Translations under genes and position numbers: made by a program
Part shown: positions 54,051 through 62,609 of the stretch, one piece after another
How the letters are laid out: each line of letters begins with the position of its first letter
Numbering within the stretch: position 1 is the first letter of the stretch
Assembly (NCBI GenBank): GCA_002398365.1
Contig: DGYK01000063.1
Span: 131,719-195,718, forward strand
Source of the DNA: Flammeovirgaceae bacterium UBA5008
Lineage (GTDB): Bacteria; Bacteroidota; Bacteroidia; Cytophagales; Cyclobacteriaceae
Direction of reading: 5' to 3'
Length of the DNA stretch: 64,000 nucleotides
Notes under the pieces: model-generated
Told to the model about the DNA's origin: nothing
What the model saw: only the letters and a program-made list of their open reading frames with translations
Database searches by the model: none

Positions 54051-54611
54051 ATGAATTGGATTTATCAACCTTGGCCGTGGTATGTTGCCGGTCCGCTCAT
54101 TGGCATCACGGTTCCACTACTCTTATTAGTGGGCAACAAAAATTTAGGTATCTCCTCCTCCTTTCGGCATATGTGTGCCGCTGTTTTGCCGATGCGTATT
54201 CCGCTCTTCAATTACGATTGGAAAAAAGAGAGTTGGAGTTTGTTATTTGCAGCAGGTGTCATCATCGGTGGCTTCTTAGCCGGCTTTGTTTTCGCTAACC
54301 CCGATCCGATTGCTATAGCACAAAGTACTCAAGACTATTTTGCTTCATTTGGCATTGCTACATCACCAGGCCTCATGCCCACTGAATTATTCAATTGGCA
54401 AACTTTGTTTTCCGCGAAGGGATTTCTGTTGATGATTGTCGGTGGGTTTTTAGTTGGCTTCGGCACACGTTATGCGCGGGGTTGTACTTCCGGTCACGGC
54501 ATCCTTGGCCTTTCTGCATTGCAATGGCCATCGCTAGTCGCCACCGCTTCCTTTTTTGCCGGAGGTATTTTATTTAGTAAATATGTTTTGCCTTACATTC
54601 TATCATTATGA
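54051..54611 (+). CDS. YeeE/YedE family sulfur-compound transporter, first half
   Basis: A 186-residue membrane protein with about five helices and the family motif GTRYARGCTSGHG, whose Cys145 is the proposed relay residue that passes sulfur species through the membrane in the thiosulfate transporter TsuA. Here the transporter is split into two half-size genes (PmpA/PmpB style); the second half overlaps by 4 bases. It probably imports thiosulfate or a reduced sulfur compound. Confidence 0.87.
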   Translation: MNWIYQPWPWYVAGPLIGITVPLLLLVGNKNLGISSSFRHMCAAVLPMRIPLFNYDWKKESWSLLFAAGVIIGGFLAGFVFANPDPIAIAQSTQDYFASFGIATSPGLMPTELFNWQTLFSAKGFLLMIVGGFLVGFGTRYARGCTSGHGILGLSALQWPSLVATASFFAGGILFSKYVLPYILSL

Positions 54612-55018
54612 AGAATATTAAATACTTGCTCATCGGCACATTCTTCGGATTGGTATTAACCAAAGGCGAAGCCATTTCATGGTATCGCATTCAGGAAATG
54701 TTTCGATTCGAAAGCTTTCACATGTTTGGCATTTTCATGACGGCAGTGCCCGTAGGCGCTTTGTCATTGTGGATCATTCGAAAATTTAAAATCAAATCGT
54801 CAGATGGTAGTGATATTGAAATGCCACGCAAACCGTATCACCACGGCATCATTATCGGAAGTTTATTGTTTGGCTTTGGTTGGGCGCTGACTGGTGCTTG
54901 TCCTGGGCCCATCTATGCACAACTCGGCTCGGGTGTGTTAGTAACTGTCGTTACGCTGCTCGCAGCACTAGCAGGGACATGGACCTATGGATTAGTGCAA
55001 AAATATTTGCCTGATTAA
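54608..55018 (+). CDS. YeeE/YedE family sulfur-compound transporter, second half
   Basis: A 136-residue membrane protein that completes the transporter encoded by the preceding gene. It contains GFGWALTGACPGP with Cys98, the second conserved cysteine motif of the family, and about four hydrophobic segments. The ATGA overlap shows translational coupling. The end is followed after 25 bases by the convergent archaemetzincin gene. Confidence 0.87.
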   Translation: MKNIKYLLIGTFFGLVLTKGEAISWYRIQEMFRFESFHMFGIFMTAVPVGALSLWIIRKFKIKSSDGSDIEMPRKPYHHGIIIGSLLFGFGWALTGACPGPIYAQLGSGVLVTVVTLLAALAGTWTYGLVQKYLPD

Positions 55019-55043
55019 TTTTGTTGGTTCGGTACAAAAAATA

Positions 55044-55925
55044 TCATTCCTTAATCGCCCGAATATCCGCCTCTTCAAAACTCAGATCGATTTGTAGTTT
55101 GTGTCTCTTAAAATATGCCGCTAGTTTTTCCAATCTTTCAGGAATATTGAATTGTAAATTCCATTGCAGTTTATGTAAACATGATGAACATAGTCTGTTC
55201 GGTCGTCTGTCTGATTCACTCAAACTATTTGAGCCATTCATCAGGCAGACTGCTGCAATACAATGCTTAACAGAGAGCATGTGGGTAATCTCGTGTGAAG
55301 ATGTTTTGATCAGTCGTTCCAGGCATTTTTGGTAATGAGTCGAATCTAATTCCGAGTCTGAATAGCGATGCAACGAAGAAATGCCCACGCGTTGTTGCGT
55401 GCGTGCAATTCCAAACACGAAATTATAATCGGGTGATGGATACAAATCGGAGGCCGTCATGGCCATCATCACAACTCCATCGGTTGGTATTTTTTTCTCC
55501 AGATAATCAAGTATTGGTGTGGTAAGCCATTGCTCTTCATCCGTATTTGGATTTCTTCTTTGCGCAGGCAAAACCATGGTGGCTTCCGTTTTGGGTAGCA
55601 CCTTCACAGTACGATCAAAAAATAATTGCAGGTAATCTGCTGTAAATTGCACCACACGCCATTCCGCCTTTGTAAAATTTCCGATAGGCAGAATATAAAT
55701 TGTATTCCGTAAAGCCGAAGCCTTCACCGGTTTTGACTGAACATATTGCTCAAATGTTTGGCCTTTCTCTGCATGATGATAAAGCCAGTCGCCCGCTTGA
55801 GGCTTTTCTAAAGGCACATCTCGCTTTTGAAGATATAAAATACAATGCTTGTTGTCCGGCTTTGATGATTGAGTCAATCCAGCGAATGAGATAAAAAACA
55901 AAATGAAAAGCACTGAAATACGCAT
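55044..55925 (-). CDS. Secreted archaemetzincin-type zinc protease
   Basis: A 293-residue protein with an N-terminal signal-like segment (to about residue 19). It carries the archaemetzincin site HEITHMLSVKHC (His211, Glu212, His215, His221, Cys222), then Cys227 with Met229 and a C-terminal CSSC (Cys246, Cys249). The pattern fits the family HExxHxxGxxHCx4CxM...CxxC. The one departure is Ser instead of Gly between the second and third His. Known archaemetzincins are aminopeptidases or of unknown specificity. Here export is expected. Convergent with the YeeE/YedE genes. Confidence 0.85.
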   Translation of the reverse strand: MRISVLFILFFISFAGLTQSSKPDNKHCILYLQKRDVPLEKPQAGDWLYHHAEKGQTFEQYVQSKPVKASALRNTIYILPIGNFTKAEWRVVQFTADYLQLFFDRTVKVLPKTEATMVLPAQRRNPNTDEEQWLTTPILDYLEKKIPTDGVVMMAMTASDLYPSPDYNFVFGIARTQQRVGISSLHRYSDSELDSTHYQKCLERLIKTSSHEITHMLSVKHCIAAVCLMNGSNSLSESDRRPNRLCSSCLHKLQWNLQFNIPERLEKLAAYFKRHKLQIDLSFEEADIRAIKE

Positions 55926-56018
55926 GATTCAATCTGATCGATAATAAAACGCCATTCTCTCTATAAGTCACAAATTCATAATCCTTGAAAATATCACGAA
56001 ATCAGTTGAAAACAATCG

Positions 56019-56048
56019 TTTGCAATTATTAATTGTTGATTACTTTTG
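56019..56048 (+). promoter_or_regulatory. Promoter of gdhA with internal palindrome
   Basis: TTTG (56019-56022), 18 bases, then TACTTTTG (56041-56048), a near-ideal Bacteroidota promoter ending 20 bases before the start codon. The spacer contains the exact palindrome CAATTATTAATTG (56023-56035), and TTGATTAC is repeated at 56036 and 56046. Both look like possible operator sequences. Confidence 0.6.
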
Positions 56049-56068
56049 ATTACCTAAACTTCCTTACC

Positions 56069-57421
56069 ATGAGCTTGAATACAATTTTAGAAAGCGTAAA
56101 AAAACGCAATCCAAATGAGCCCGAATTTCTTCAGGCTGCCGAAGAGGTAATTTTATCTGTTCTTCCGGTTTTAGAAAGGAACCCCGAATTCGCCCGGCTA
56201 AAATTGCTTGAGCGTATGTTAGAACCAGAGCGACTCATTTCTTTTCGCGTTACTTGGCTCGATGATAAAGGCGAAGTGCAAGTAAATCGCGGCTATCGAG
56301 TGCAAATGAATAGTGCCATCGGTCCATATAAAGGTGGTCTGCGTTTTCATCCATCCGTTACACCCAGCGTTCTCAAGTTTTTAGCTTTTGAGCAAATTTT
56401 CAAAAATGCCCTTACGGGAATTCCTATGGGAGGTGGAAAAGGTGGAAGCGACTTTGATCCGAAAGGTAAATCAGATAATGAGGTGATGAAGTTTTGCCAG
56501 GCATTCATGGGAGAACTTGCACGTCACATCAGTCACCGATTAGATGTGCCTGCCGGAGATATTGGTGTGGGCGGAAGAGAAATTGGTTATCTGTTTGGAG
56601 CTTATAAAAAAATCAAAAACGAATTTACCGGTGTGCTTACCGGCAAAGGTATTGGTTGGGGAGGAAGTTTGATTCGCACAGAAGCGACAGGTTATGGATT
56701 GATCTACTTTGCTGAAAATATGCTTCAAAATGTGGGGAGCTCCATCAAAGGAAAAACATGTTTAGTATCAGGCTCAGGCAATGTATCGCAATATGCCATT
56801 GAAAAAATAATGCAGCTCGGAGGTAAAGTAATTTCCGCTTCTGATTCCAACGGTTTGATAATAGATGAAACTGGTTTTACCACAGAAAAATTAGAATTCC
56901 TTAAAGACCTAAAAAACAATCGAAGAGGAAGAATAAAGGAGTATGCTGATAAATTCAAATGCGTGTATCAGGCGATCAATCCGGCTGACGATCACAATCC
57001 ATTGTGGAATGTAAAGGCCGATTGCGCTTTTCCTTGTGCTACGCAAAATGAAATAAATTCAAAAGATGCGAATAATCTGGTGAAGAATGGAGTGAAACTG
57101 TTGGCCGAAGGAGCTAACATGCCTACAACGATTGAAGGTATTAATATTCTCCTTGACAATGGAATCATGTATGCACCCGGCAAAGCATCCAATGCCGGTG
57201 GGGTTGCTACATCCGGACTGGAGATGACACAAAATTATATGGGTTCCAATTGGACGCGCGAAGAAGTAGATGCTAAATTACTAGGAATCATGAAAGGCAT
57301 ACATGATACATCACTGGCTGCTGCGAAAGAATATGGCAAGCCTGGTAACTATATGGCTGGAGCCAACATTGCCGGATTTATCAAAGTGGCAAAAGCAATG
57401 CAAGCACAAGGAGTGATTTGA
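56069..57421 (+). CDS. gdhA: NADP-type glutamate dehydrogenase
   Basis: A 450-residue hexameric-type glutamate dehydrogenase starting at MSLNTILESV (the in-frame ATG at 56033 lies in the promoter). Landmarks: the GYRVQMNSAIGPYKGGLRFH start of the catalytic domain, PMGGGKGGSDFDPKGKS with catalytic Lys near 124, DVPAGDIGVGGREIG, and the nucleotide loop SGSGNVSQYA near 237. Length and motif spacing match the NADP-specific bacterial enzymes that assimilate ammonia to glutamate. The next gene starts directly after its stop. Confidence 0.94.
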   Translation: MSLNTILESVKKRNPNEPEFLQAAEEVILSVLPVLERNPEFARLKLLERMLEPERLISFRVTWLDDKGEVQVNRGYRVQMNSAIGPYKGGLRFHPSVTPSVLKFLAFEQIFKNALTGIPMGGGKGGSDFDPKGKSDNEVMKFCQAFMGELARHISHRLDVPAGDIGVGGREIGYLFGAYKKIKNEFTGVLTGKGIGWGGSLIRTEATGYGLIYFAENMLQNVGSSIKGKTCLVSGSGNVSQYAIEKIMQLGGKVISASDSNGLIIDETGFTTEKLEFLKDLKNNRRGRIKEYADKFKCVYQAINPADDHNPLWNVKADCAFPCATQNEINSKDANNLVKNGVKLLAEGANMPTTIEGINILLDNGIMYAPGKASNAGGVATSGLEMTQNYMGSNWTREEVDAKLLGIMKGIHDTSLAAAKEYGKPGNYMAGANIAGFIKVAKAMQAQGVI

Positions 57422-57889
57422 GTGACAACCATCCGACTTACTACAATTATTCAGGCCCACATAGAAACATGTTTCGATTTATCGCGAAGCATAGACCTGC
57501 ACATTGAATCGACAAAAGCCACAAATGAAAAAGCGATTGCCGGAAGAACCTCAGGGTTAATTGAACAAGGTGAATTTGTAACATGGGAAGCTACGCACTT
57601 TTTTATCCGGCAGCGATTAAGCACTCGAATTGTTGAAATGCGGAGGCCGCATTACTTCAAAGATGTCATGATCTCAGGCGCTTTTCGTTGGATGGAGCAC
57701 GAACATCTTTTCGAAAGCAAAGGAGATCATACCCAGATGATCGATATTTTTTGCTATGAAGTTCCTTATGGGTTTGCCGGAAAGATTTTTGATTACTTTA
57801 TTTTGAAACGATATATGAAGAATCTGCTGTTGACCAGAAACGAAGTAATTAAAAAAGCTGCGAAACAAATAGAAAAACAACAGGCATAA
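57422..57889 (+). CDS. SRPBCC (START-like) family protein
   Basis: A 155-residue protein of the SRPBCC/polyketide-cyclase-like fold with the typical sequence of alternating strands (LTTIIQAHIETCFDLSRSIDLHIES, FVTWEATHFFIRQRL, FEHEHLFES-like) and a C-terminal helix. These proteins bind hydrophobic ligands in a cavity. The start is GTG, placed directly after the gdhA stop with no gap, so it is translated with gdhA. Ligand and function are unknown. Confidence 0.8.
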   Translation: MTTIRLTTIIQAHIETCFDLSRSIDLHIESTKATNEKAIAGRTSGLIEQGEFVTWEATHFFIRQRLSTRIVEMRRPHYFKDVMISGAFRWMEHEHLFESKGDHTQMIDIFCYEVPYGFAGKIFDYFILKRYMKNLLLTRNEVIKKAAKQIEKQQA

Positions 57890-58056
57890 AGTTTTGGCTG
57901 CGAGAGAGTATCACTTTGTGTCATTATAGTAATACAATTATTCGCTAATTCATCCTCAAAAAAATGTAACAAACTAATCGAACCAACAAATAATAGTTAT
58001 ATAATAGGTGATTATTACTACTTTGCCCCTCTATTTATTACCTCACAAAATCCTTT

Positions 58057-58671
58057 ATGAAAATCTCTCACTATTTCTTTATTGTCGGAATTTTAATTGT
58101 GTCTGCCTGCTCAAAAAATGATGAACCCGTATTAGTCTCTGCAGAAAGCACCAAAAATAGTTATCTCCCTCTGACACCAGGATCAAAATGGCAATACACC
58201 GGAGCCTATAATTACTCAATAGAAGTCACTGGCAACCAAAAAACCATAGATGGGAAACCTTTTTTTGAAACAAAAACTATAAACGGCACTAACGTAACAA
58301 CAGGTTATGCCCGAATCGAAAATGGAATATATTATAATCGGGGATACGTTCCTCAGCTAGGTCAAGATTTAGAACTCATCATTTTAAAAGATAACGTAGC
58401 GGTTGGAACTACTTGGGAAAAGTTGATTACAGCCAATAATTTACTTACCACCTATAGATTTACTATTGATGGAACCAATTTATCACAAACAGTTCTTGGA
58501 AAGAATTACACAAAAGTGATTCGAGTGAAGCTGCAGACAATAATCAGTTATTTGGGAAGCACCTACACGTATAGCACACAGTATGTCTATTATGCATATG
58601 GTGTTGGTGTCATCCAAACCGATTCAGATTTGTTAGGCTTAATCAACCTCAACAGCTATACAATCAAGTAA
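58057..58671 (+). CDS. Lipoprotein of unknown function
   Basis: A 204-residue lipoprotein with lipobox ILIVSAC (Cys19). The rest is a compact beta-rich domain that begins YLPLTPGSKWQYTGAYNYSIEV, a common pattern in secreted Bacteroidota proteins of unknown role. No enzymatic motif is seen. Monocistronic; the preceding region is AT-rich with a possible TACTTTG -7-like element. Ends 20 bases from the convergent epimerase-like gene. Confidence 0.8.
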   Translation: MKISHYFFIVGILIVSACSKNDEPVLVSAESTKNSYLPLTPGSKWQYTGAYNYSIEVTGNQKTIDGKPFFETKTINGTNVTTGYARIENGIYYNRGYVPQLGQDLELIILKDNVAVGTTWEKLITANNLLTTYRFTIDGTNLSQTVLGKNYTKVIRVKLQTIISYLGSTYTYSTQYVYYAYGVGVIQTDSDLLGLINLNSYTIK

Positions 58672-58691
58672 TACTGAACAAAGGTTAAGTT

Positions 58692-59603
58692 CTACTTTAA
58701 TGTCTCCGCAATACCATCTTTATAAGTAGTTGCTGATATTGTAAATGCCTTCTGAAACTTACTACTGTCGAAAAAATAATCGTTTTCGTATTGATACATC
58801 ATTTCGATGAACTCTCGCAATACAGGAACAAACAATCCCATTATACGCACGCCCCACTTGGGCAATGCCTGAACTTTATAAGGCTGTCCGGATATTTCGC
58901 AAGCCAAGCGAATGTACTCTTCTCCTGACAGACGTTCTAAACTTGTTAATGCGTGCCATGATTGTTGATAGGCAGACGGTGTGTTGCCTAACATCGCTAC
59001 ACATTTTCCGGCATCGGGAGTGTAAGTAAACGAGTGATTCTTCTTCTGATCACCGATCCATTGTGGTGCTTTCTTTGCCCGTATACGTTCGGTTACCATC
59101 GCGTGGGTTACACTAGTAATTACTTGAGGGCCATAAAAATCTGCAGCCCGTACAATCATAGCTTGAAGATTGCCAGCTTTCATTTCATCGAGCAATTGCG
59201 TGGCAATCTTCGCGCGCACTTCGCCTTTTTTACTGTTTGGGTTAAAAGGCGTTGACTCTGTCATTACGCCATTGACCAATCCATACGGATACACATTATC
59301 AAAGAAAACCAACTTGCTATTGTGCTTTTTACAAGCATCAATCGCATGCTTCATCACCTTAGGCCATTGCTCATGCCAAACTTTTGTATCATACTTTAAA
59401 CCTGCTACTAGATACACAACGTCACTTCCTTCAACGGCTTTTTGCGTCTGATCAAAATTCAACAAATCGGCAGTAACTAAATCATCAGTTTCATGTACAC
59501 GTTTGGGGTTGCGACTGACTTGTCTGATTTTGTCCGTGTAGTTGATCAAATGCTTCGATAATTCCTGTGCGATGGCTCCGTTAGCTCCGAGTATGGTTTG
59601 CAT
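58692..59603 (-). CDS. NAD(P)-binding epimerase/dehydratase-like protein
   Basis: A 303-residue atypical SDR of the extended (epimerase/NmrA-like) type. The Rossmann loop GANGAIAQE sits at residues 6-14, the second strand ends in ADLLNFD, and the conserved YPYG segment supplies the active-site Tyr position. The usual YxxxK is not obvious, so catalytic competence is unclear. Substrate unknown. It is alone on the minus strand, convergent with the lipoprotein gene and divergent from the MATE gene. Confidence 0.82.
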   Translation of the reverse strand: MQTILGANGAIAQELSKHLINYTDKIRQVSRNPKRVHETDDLVTADLLNFDQTQKAVEGSDVVYLVAGLKYDTKVWHEQWPKVMKHAIDACKKHNSKLVFFDNVYPYGLVNGVMTESTPFNPNSKKGEVRAKIATQLLDEMKAGNLQAMIVRAADFYGPQVITSVTHAMVTERIRAKKAPQWIGDQKKNHSFTYTPDAGKCVAMLGNTPSAYQQSWHALTSLERLSGEEYIRLACEISGQPYKVQALPKWGVRIMGLFVPVLREFIEMMYQYENDYFFDSSKFQKAFTISATTYKDGIAETLK

Positions 59604-59673
59604 AATAAGTGGGTGAGGTTCTCCCTAGAAGACGCTCTTTTAACAAAGTTAGTCTAAGCTGAAAGAATTACTT

Positions 59674-59681
59674 TATTTTTG
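59674..59681 (+). promoter_or_regulatory. -7 element before the MATE gene
   Basis: TATTTTTG matches TAnnTTTG and lies 10 bases before the start codon; no TTG -33 element is evident, so the leader would be very short. Confidence 0.4.
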
Positions 59682-59691
59682 CCCTCCATTT

Positions 59692-61044
59692 ATGAACAGC
59701 TCTGACCTACGCATTCAAACCGGCTATCGACAAATTTTAGGATTGGCTTTGCCCATATCCTTGGCGATGCTTGTTCCCCAAATCAATTTTATCACCAACA
59801 ACGTCTTTTTAGGAGGCTTGGGTGAACAAGCCCTGGCGTGCGCAGCCATTACAGGCGTTTATTACCTCATCTTTGCGGTAATCGGCAGCGGACTTAACAA
59901 TGGTTTACAGGCACTCATCGCGCGTAAGGCAGGCGAGAATTTACCGAAAGAAATCGGCAAACTATTTTATCACGGAGTATGGGCAGCACTGGCAATTGCC
60001 TTCATAGGTATTTTGATCACCTACACGGTGGCTCCATTTATTCTGCGCGCCACCATTCACAACACTGTCATTGCCGAACAAGTCATTGACTTTATTCTCA
60101 TTCGCATTTGGGGCATTCCCTTTTTATATTTGTATGTGATGCGCAACGCCTTGCTCGTTGGCACGAATCAAACCAAGTTTCTGATCTGGGGCACACTCAG
60201 CGAAGCACTCGCGAATATCTTCTTAGACTATACGTTGATATATGGTAAACTCGGCTTCCCTGAATTGGGATTCAATGGAGCTGCTTACGCATCCATCATG
60301 GCGGAAGCTATTGGTTTGATTGTAATCTACATCGTCATTCACGCCAAAGGCATCCACAAAACATTTTCTTTTTTTGAAAGCTGGAAAATAGAGACAGCTA
60401 CGATCAAACTGATTTTTGTTCGATCTTCTCCTCTCATTTTGCAATATGCACTGAGCATCATCACGTGGGAATATTTTTACATTCTGATTGAACACCACGG
60501 TGCCCGCGACTTAGCAGTTTCTAATACCATGCGCAACGTATTTGGCGTGGCCGGCATTTTTTCGTGGTCATTCGCTGCCGCCAGCAACACTATGGTGAGT
60601 AACGTCATCGGGCAGGGCAAACAAGAAGAAGTCATTCCGCTGATCGTACGAATTTCAAAAGTAAGTGCCGGGTTTTCTTTACTGCTGATTGTGACACTCA
60701 ACTTATTTCCAGAATTGTTATTGTCGCTTTTTGGGCAAGGCGAAGACTTCATTGCTTACGCAACGCCTGTTTTGCGTGTGGTATCATCCGCACTGTTGCT
60801 TCAATCATTTTCAGTAGTGTGGTTGAATGCCGTTACCGGAACGGGTAACACTTCTGTCAATCTGTTGATTGAAATCGTTACGCTCGTATTGTACAGCGCC
60901 TACGTTTATCTCGTGTTAGACGTTTGGAATATGTCCATCACCTGGGGTTGGGTGAGTGAGTGGGTGTATTGGATCAGCATGTTCTCCATGGCCTACTGGT
61001 ATATGCAATCTGGAAAGTGGAAGACAATACGATCAGAAAAATAA
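59692..61044 (+). CDS. MATE family efflux transporter
   Basis: A 450-residue protein with 12 predicted membrane helices in two similar halves. The start MNSSDLRIQTGYRQILGLALPISLAML and the VPQINFITNNVFLG segment mark the N-terminal bundle; the second half repeats the pattern (SPLILQYALSIITWEYF). MATE proteins export cationic drugs or other organic compounds by sodium or proton antiport. Substrate is not deducible. Its stop is 7 bases from the convergent cystathionine synthase gene. Confidence 0.9.
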   Translation: MNSSDLRIQTGYRQILGLALPISLAMLVPQINFITNNVFLGGLGEQALACAAITGVYYLIFAVIGSGLNNGLQALIARKAGENLPKEIGKLFYHGVWAALAIAFIGILITYTVAPFILRATIHNTVIAEQVIDFILIRIWGIPFLYLYVMRNALLVGTNQTKFLIWGTLSEALANIFLDYTLIYGKLGFPELGFNGAAYASIMAEAIGLIVIYIVIHAKGIHKTFSFFESWKIETATIKLIFVRSSPLILQYALSIITWEYFYILIEHHGARDLAVSNTMRNVFGVAGIFSWSFAAASNTMVSNVIGQGKQEEVIPLIVRISKVSAGFSLLLIVTLNLFPELLLSLFGQGEDFIAYATPVLRVVSSALLLQSFSVVWLNAVTGTGNTSVNLLIEIVTLVLYSAYVYLVLDVWNMSITWGWVSEWVYWISMFSMAYWYMQSGKWKTIRSEK

Positions 61045-61051
61045 TCTGACC

Positions 61052-62176
61052 TTATCCCAGCGCTTGTTTCAAATCTGCAATCAAACTCTGACTATCTTCC
61101 AACCCCACACTTAAACGAATTAAGTTATCAGGTGTAGGCGAGTCAGGTCCTTCAACCGTTTTTCGATGTTCCAATAAACTCTCCGTGCCTCCTAAGCTGG
61201 TGGCATTGGTAAATACTTTCACACGCTGTGCAACTTGAATAGCATCGGCTTTCTCGCCTTTCACCAAAAACGAAACGATCGCCCCAAAATCGCTCATTTG
61301 TTTTTTCGCAATTTCATGACCGGGGTGTGTTGCTAAACCCGGGTACAGCACGCGTTCTACTTTAGGATGATGCGACAAGAATTCCGCAATCGCTTTTGCG
61401 TTTGAAAGATGCTGCGTCATGCGGGGCACAAAACTTCGAATGCCACGCAACAACAGCCAGCAATCAAATGGACTAGGCACGGCACCTTGTATATGTTGAA
61501 TATGACGAATGCGCTCCCACTGTTCATTTTTCTTTGCCGTGATCAGTGCGCCTCCGGTTAAGTCGCTGTGTCCTCCCAAATACTTGGTCGTGCTGTGCAT
61601 CACTAAATCGGCACCCATCGCAATGGGATTTTGCAAAGCTGGTGTAGCAAAAGTGTTATCTACCGCCACTACAATATGATTCTTTTTACAAATAGCGATG
61701 ACCGAATTCAAATCAACAATTCGAAGTTGTGGATTGGTAGGAGATTCGGTCCAAACCAATTTTGTATTGGGTTGAATCGCTTTTGATAAATTAGAGATGT
61801 CACTTAGGTCGGTAAATGTTACCTGCAATCCCCACGGCACAAAAATGTCTCGAAGCATCGTGCGAATGCCCGCATACGCATCGAAGTTAATCACCACGTG
61901 ATCGCCCGGACGTAAACTTAAAAATACAGCATTGGCTGCTGCACTTCCACTACTGAATTCAGCCGCGTCCTCACCCCGCTCCAACTGGGCCAGTACTTTT
62001 TCAAGAACAGTTCGGGTAGGATTCGTTTCACGGCTATACACATTTCCGGTCGGACTCTCACCCGTAGGAGTATAGTGAAATGTAGACGACAAATAAATCG
62101 GGATGGTCACCGCTCCGGTAGAAGGATCAGGTGTGGCACCCGCATGGGCGCAAATGTTTTTCAATTCATCTGTCAT
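61052..62176 (-). CDS. Cystathionine gamma-synthase family PLP enzyme
   Basis: A 374-residue fold-type I PLP enzyme of the Cys/Met metabolism class. The PLP lysine is Lys198 in HSTTKYLGGHSDLTGG, and the YSRETNPTRTVLE and FSSGSAAANAVFLSL landmarks are present. It most likely makes cystathionine from an activated homoserine and cysteine (MetB), but cystathionine gamma-lyase cannot be excluded from sequence alone. Monocistronic with its own promoter. Confidence 0.88.
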   Translation of the reverse strand: MTDELKNICAHAGATPDPSTGAVTIPIYLSSTFHYTPTGESPTGNVYSRETNPTRTVLEKVLAQLERGEDAAEFSSGSAAANAVFLSLRPGDHVVINFDAYAGIRTMLRDIFVPWGLQVTFTDLSDISNLSKAIQPNTKLVWTESPTNPQLRIVDLNSVIAICKKNHIVVAVDNTFATPALQNPIAMGADLVMHSTTKYLGGHSDLTGGALITAKKNEQWERIRHIQHIQGAVPSPFDCWLLLRGIRSFVPRMTQHLSNAKAIAEFLSHHPKVERVLYPGLATHPGHEIAKKQMSDFGAIVSFLVKGEKADAIQVAQRVKVFTNATSLGGTESLLEHRKTVEGPDSPTPDNLIRLSVGLEDSQSLIADLKQALG

Positions 62177-62198
62177 TTCGAGTCTTATTTATCTTAAC

Positions 62199-62227
62199 CA
62201 AATTTACAAGTAAGTTCTTATCAACAA
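62199..62227 (-). promoter_or_regulatory. Promoter of the cystathionine gamma-synthase gene
   Basis: On the minus strand TTG (complement of 62225-62227), 18 bases, then TAAATTTG (complement of 62199-62206), a full match to TAnnTTTG, about 22 bases before the start codon. Confidence 0.58.
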
Positions 62228-62299
62228 CGTGGCAGCATTTTTATTCCTTCTAAAAAAATCACAATTTTGATCATTGCATCACCTTAACTTTAAACATCC

Positions 62300-62608
62300 A
62301 TGAAAAAAGCTCTCATTATTAGTTTATTTCTATTCTTCGGTATAGCACTGAAAGGTTTTAGCCAAACGGTATATGCTTCAGCGAAAGGCGAAAAATATCA
62401 CACAGCTGATTGTAAATTATCTGGTGATGCGGATGGCATGACGCTCGAAGCTGCCAAGAAAGCGAAAAAGGGCGCATGCGGTGTGTGCAAACCTGATCAA
62501 CACCTCAAAGACAAAGTTGCACAATGCAGCGGCAGAACAGCCGATGGCACTCGTTGCAAGCGTATGACCTCCAGCACCAAAGGCAAGTGCTACCAACACA
62601 GCAAATAA
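62300..62608 (+). CDS. Small secreted protein with two cysteine-based motifs
   Basis: A 102-residue protein with a signal peptide (to about residue 21). It contains a YHTADC ... CGVC segment (about 33-60), like the short metal-binding-like modules found in secreted nucleases and related proteins, then CSGRTADGTRCKRMTS and a final CYQHS, the arrangement of DUF5763-type motifs in which Cys and His could bind zinc. The protein is basic. Expected in the periplasm or outside. It lies one base upstream of the aldo/keto reductase gene. Role unknown. Confidence 0.8.
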   Translation: MKKALIISLFLFFGIALKGFSQTVYASAKGEKYHTADCKLSGDADGMTLEAAKKAKKGACGVCKPDQHLKDKVAQCSGRTADGTRCKRMTSSTKGKCYQHSK

Positions 62609-62609
62609 T

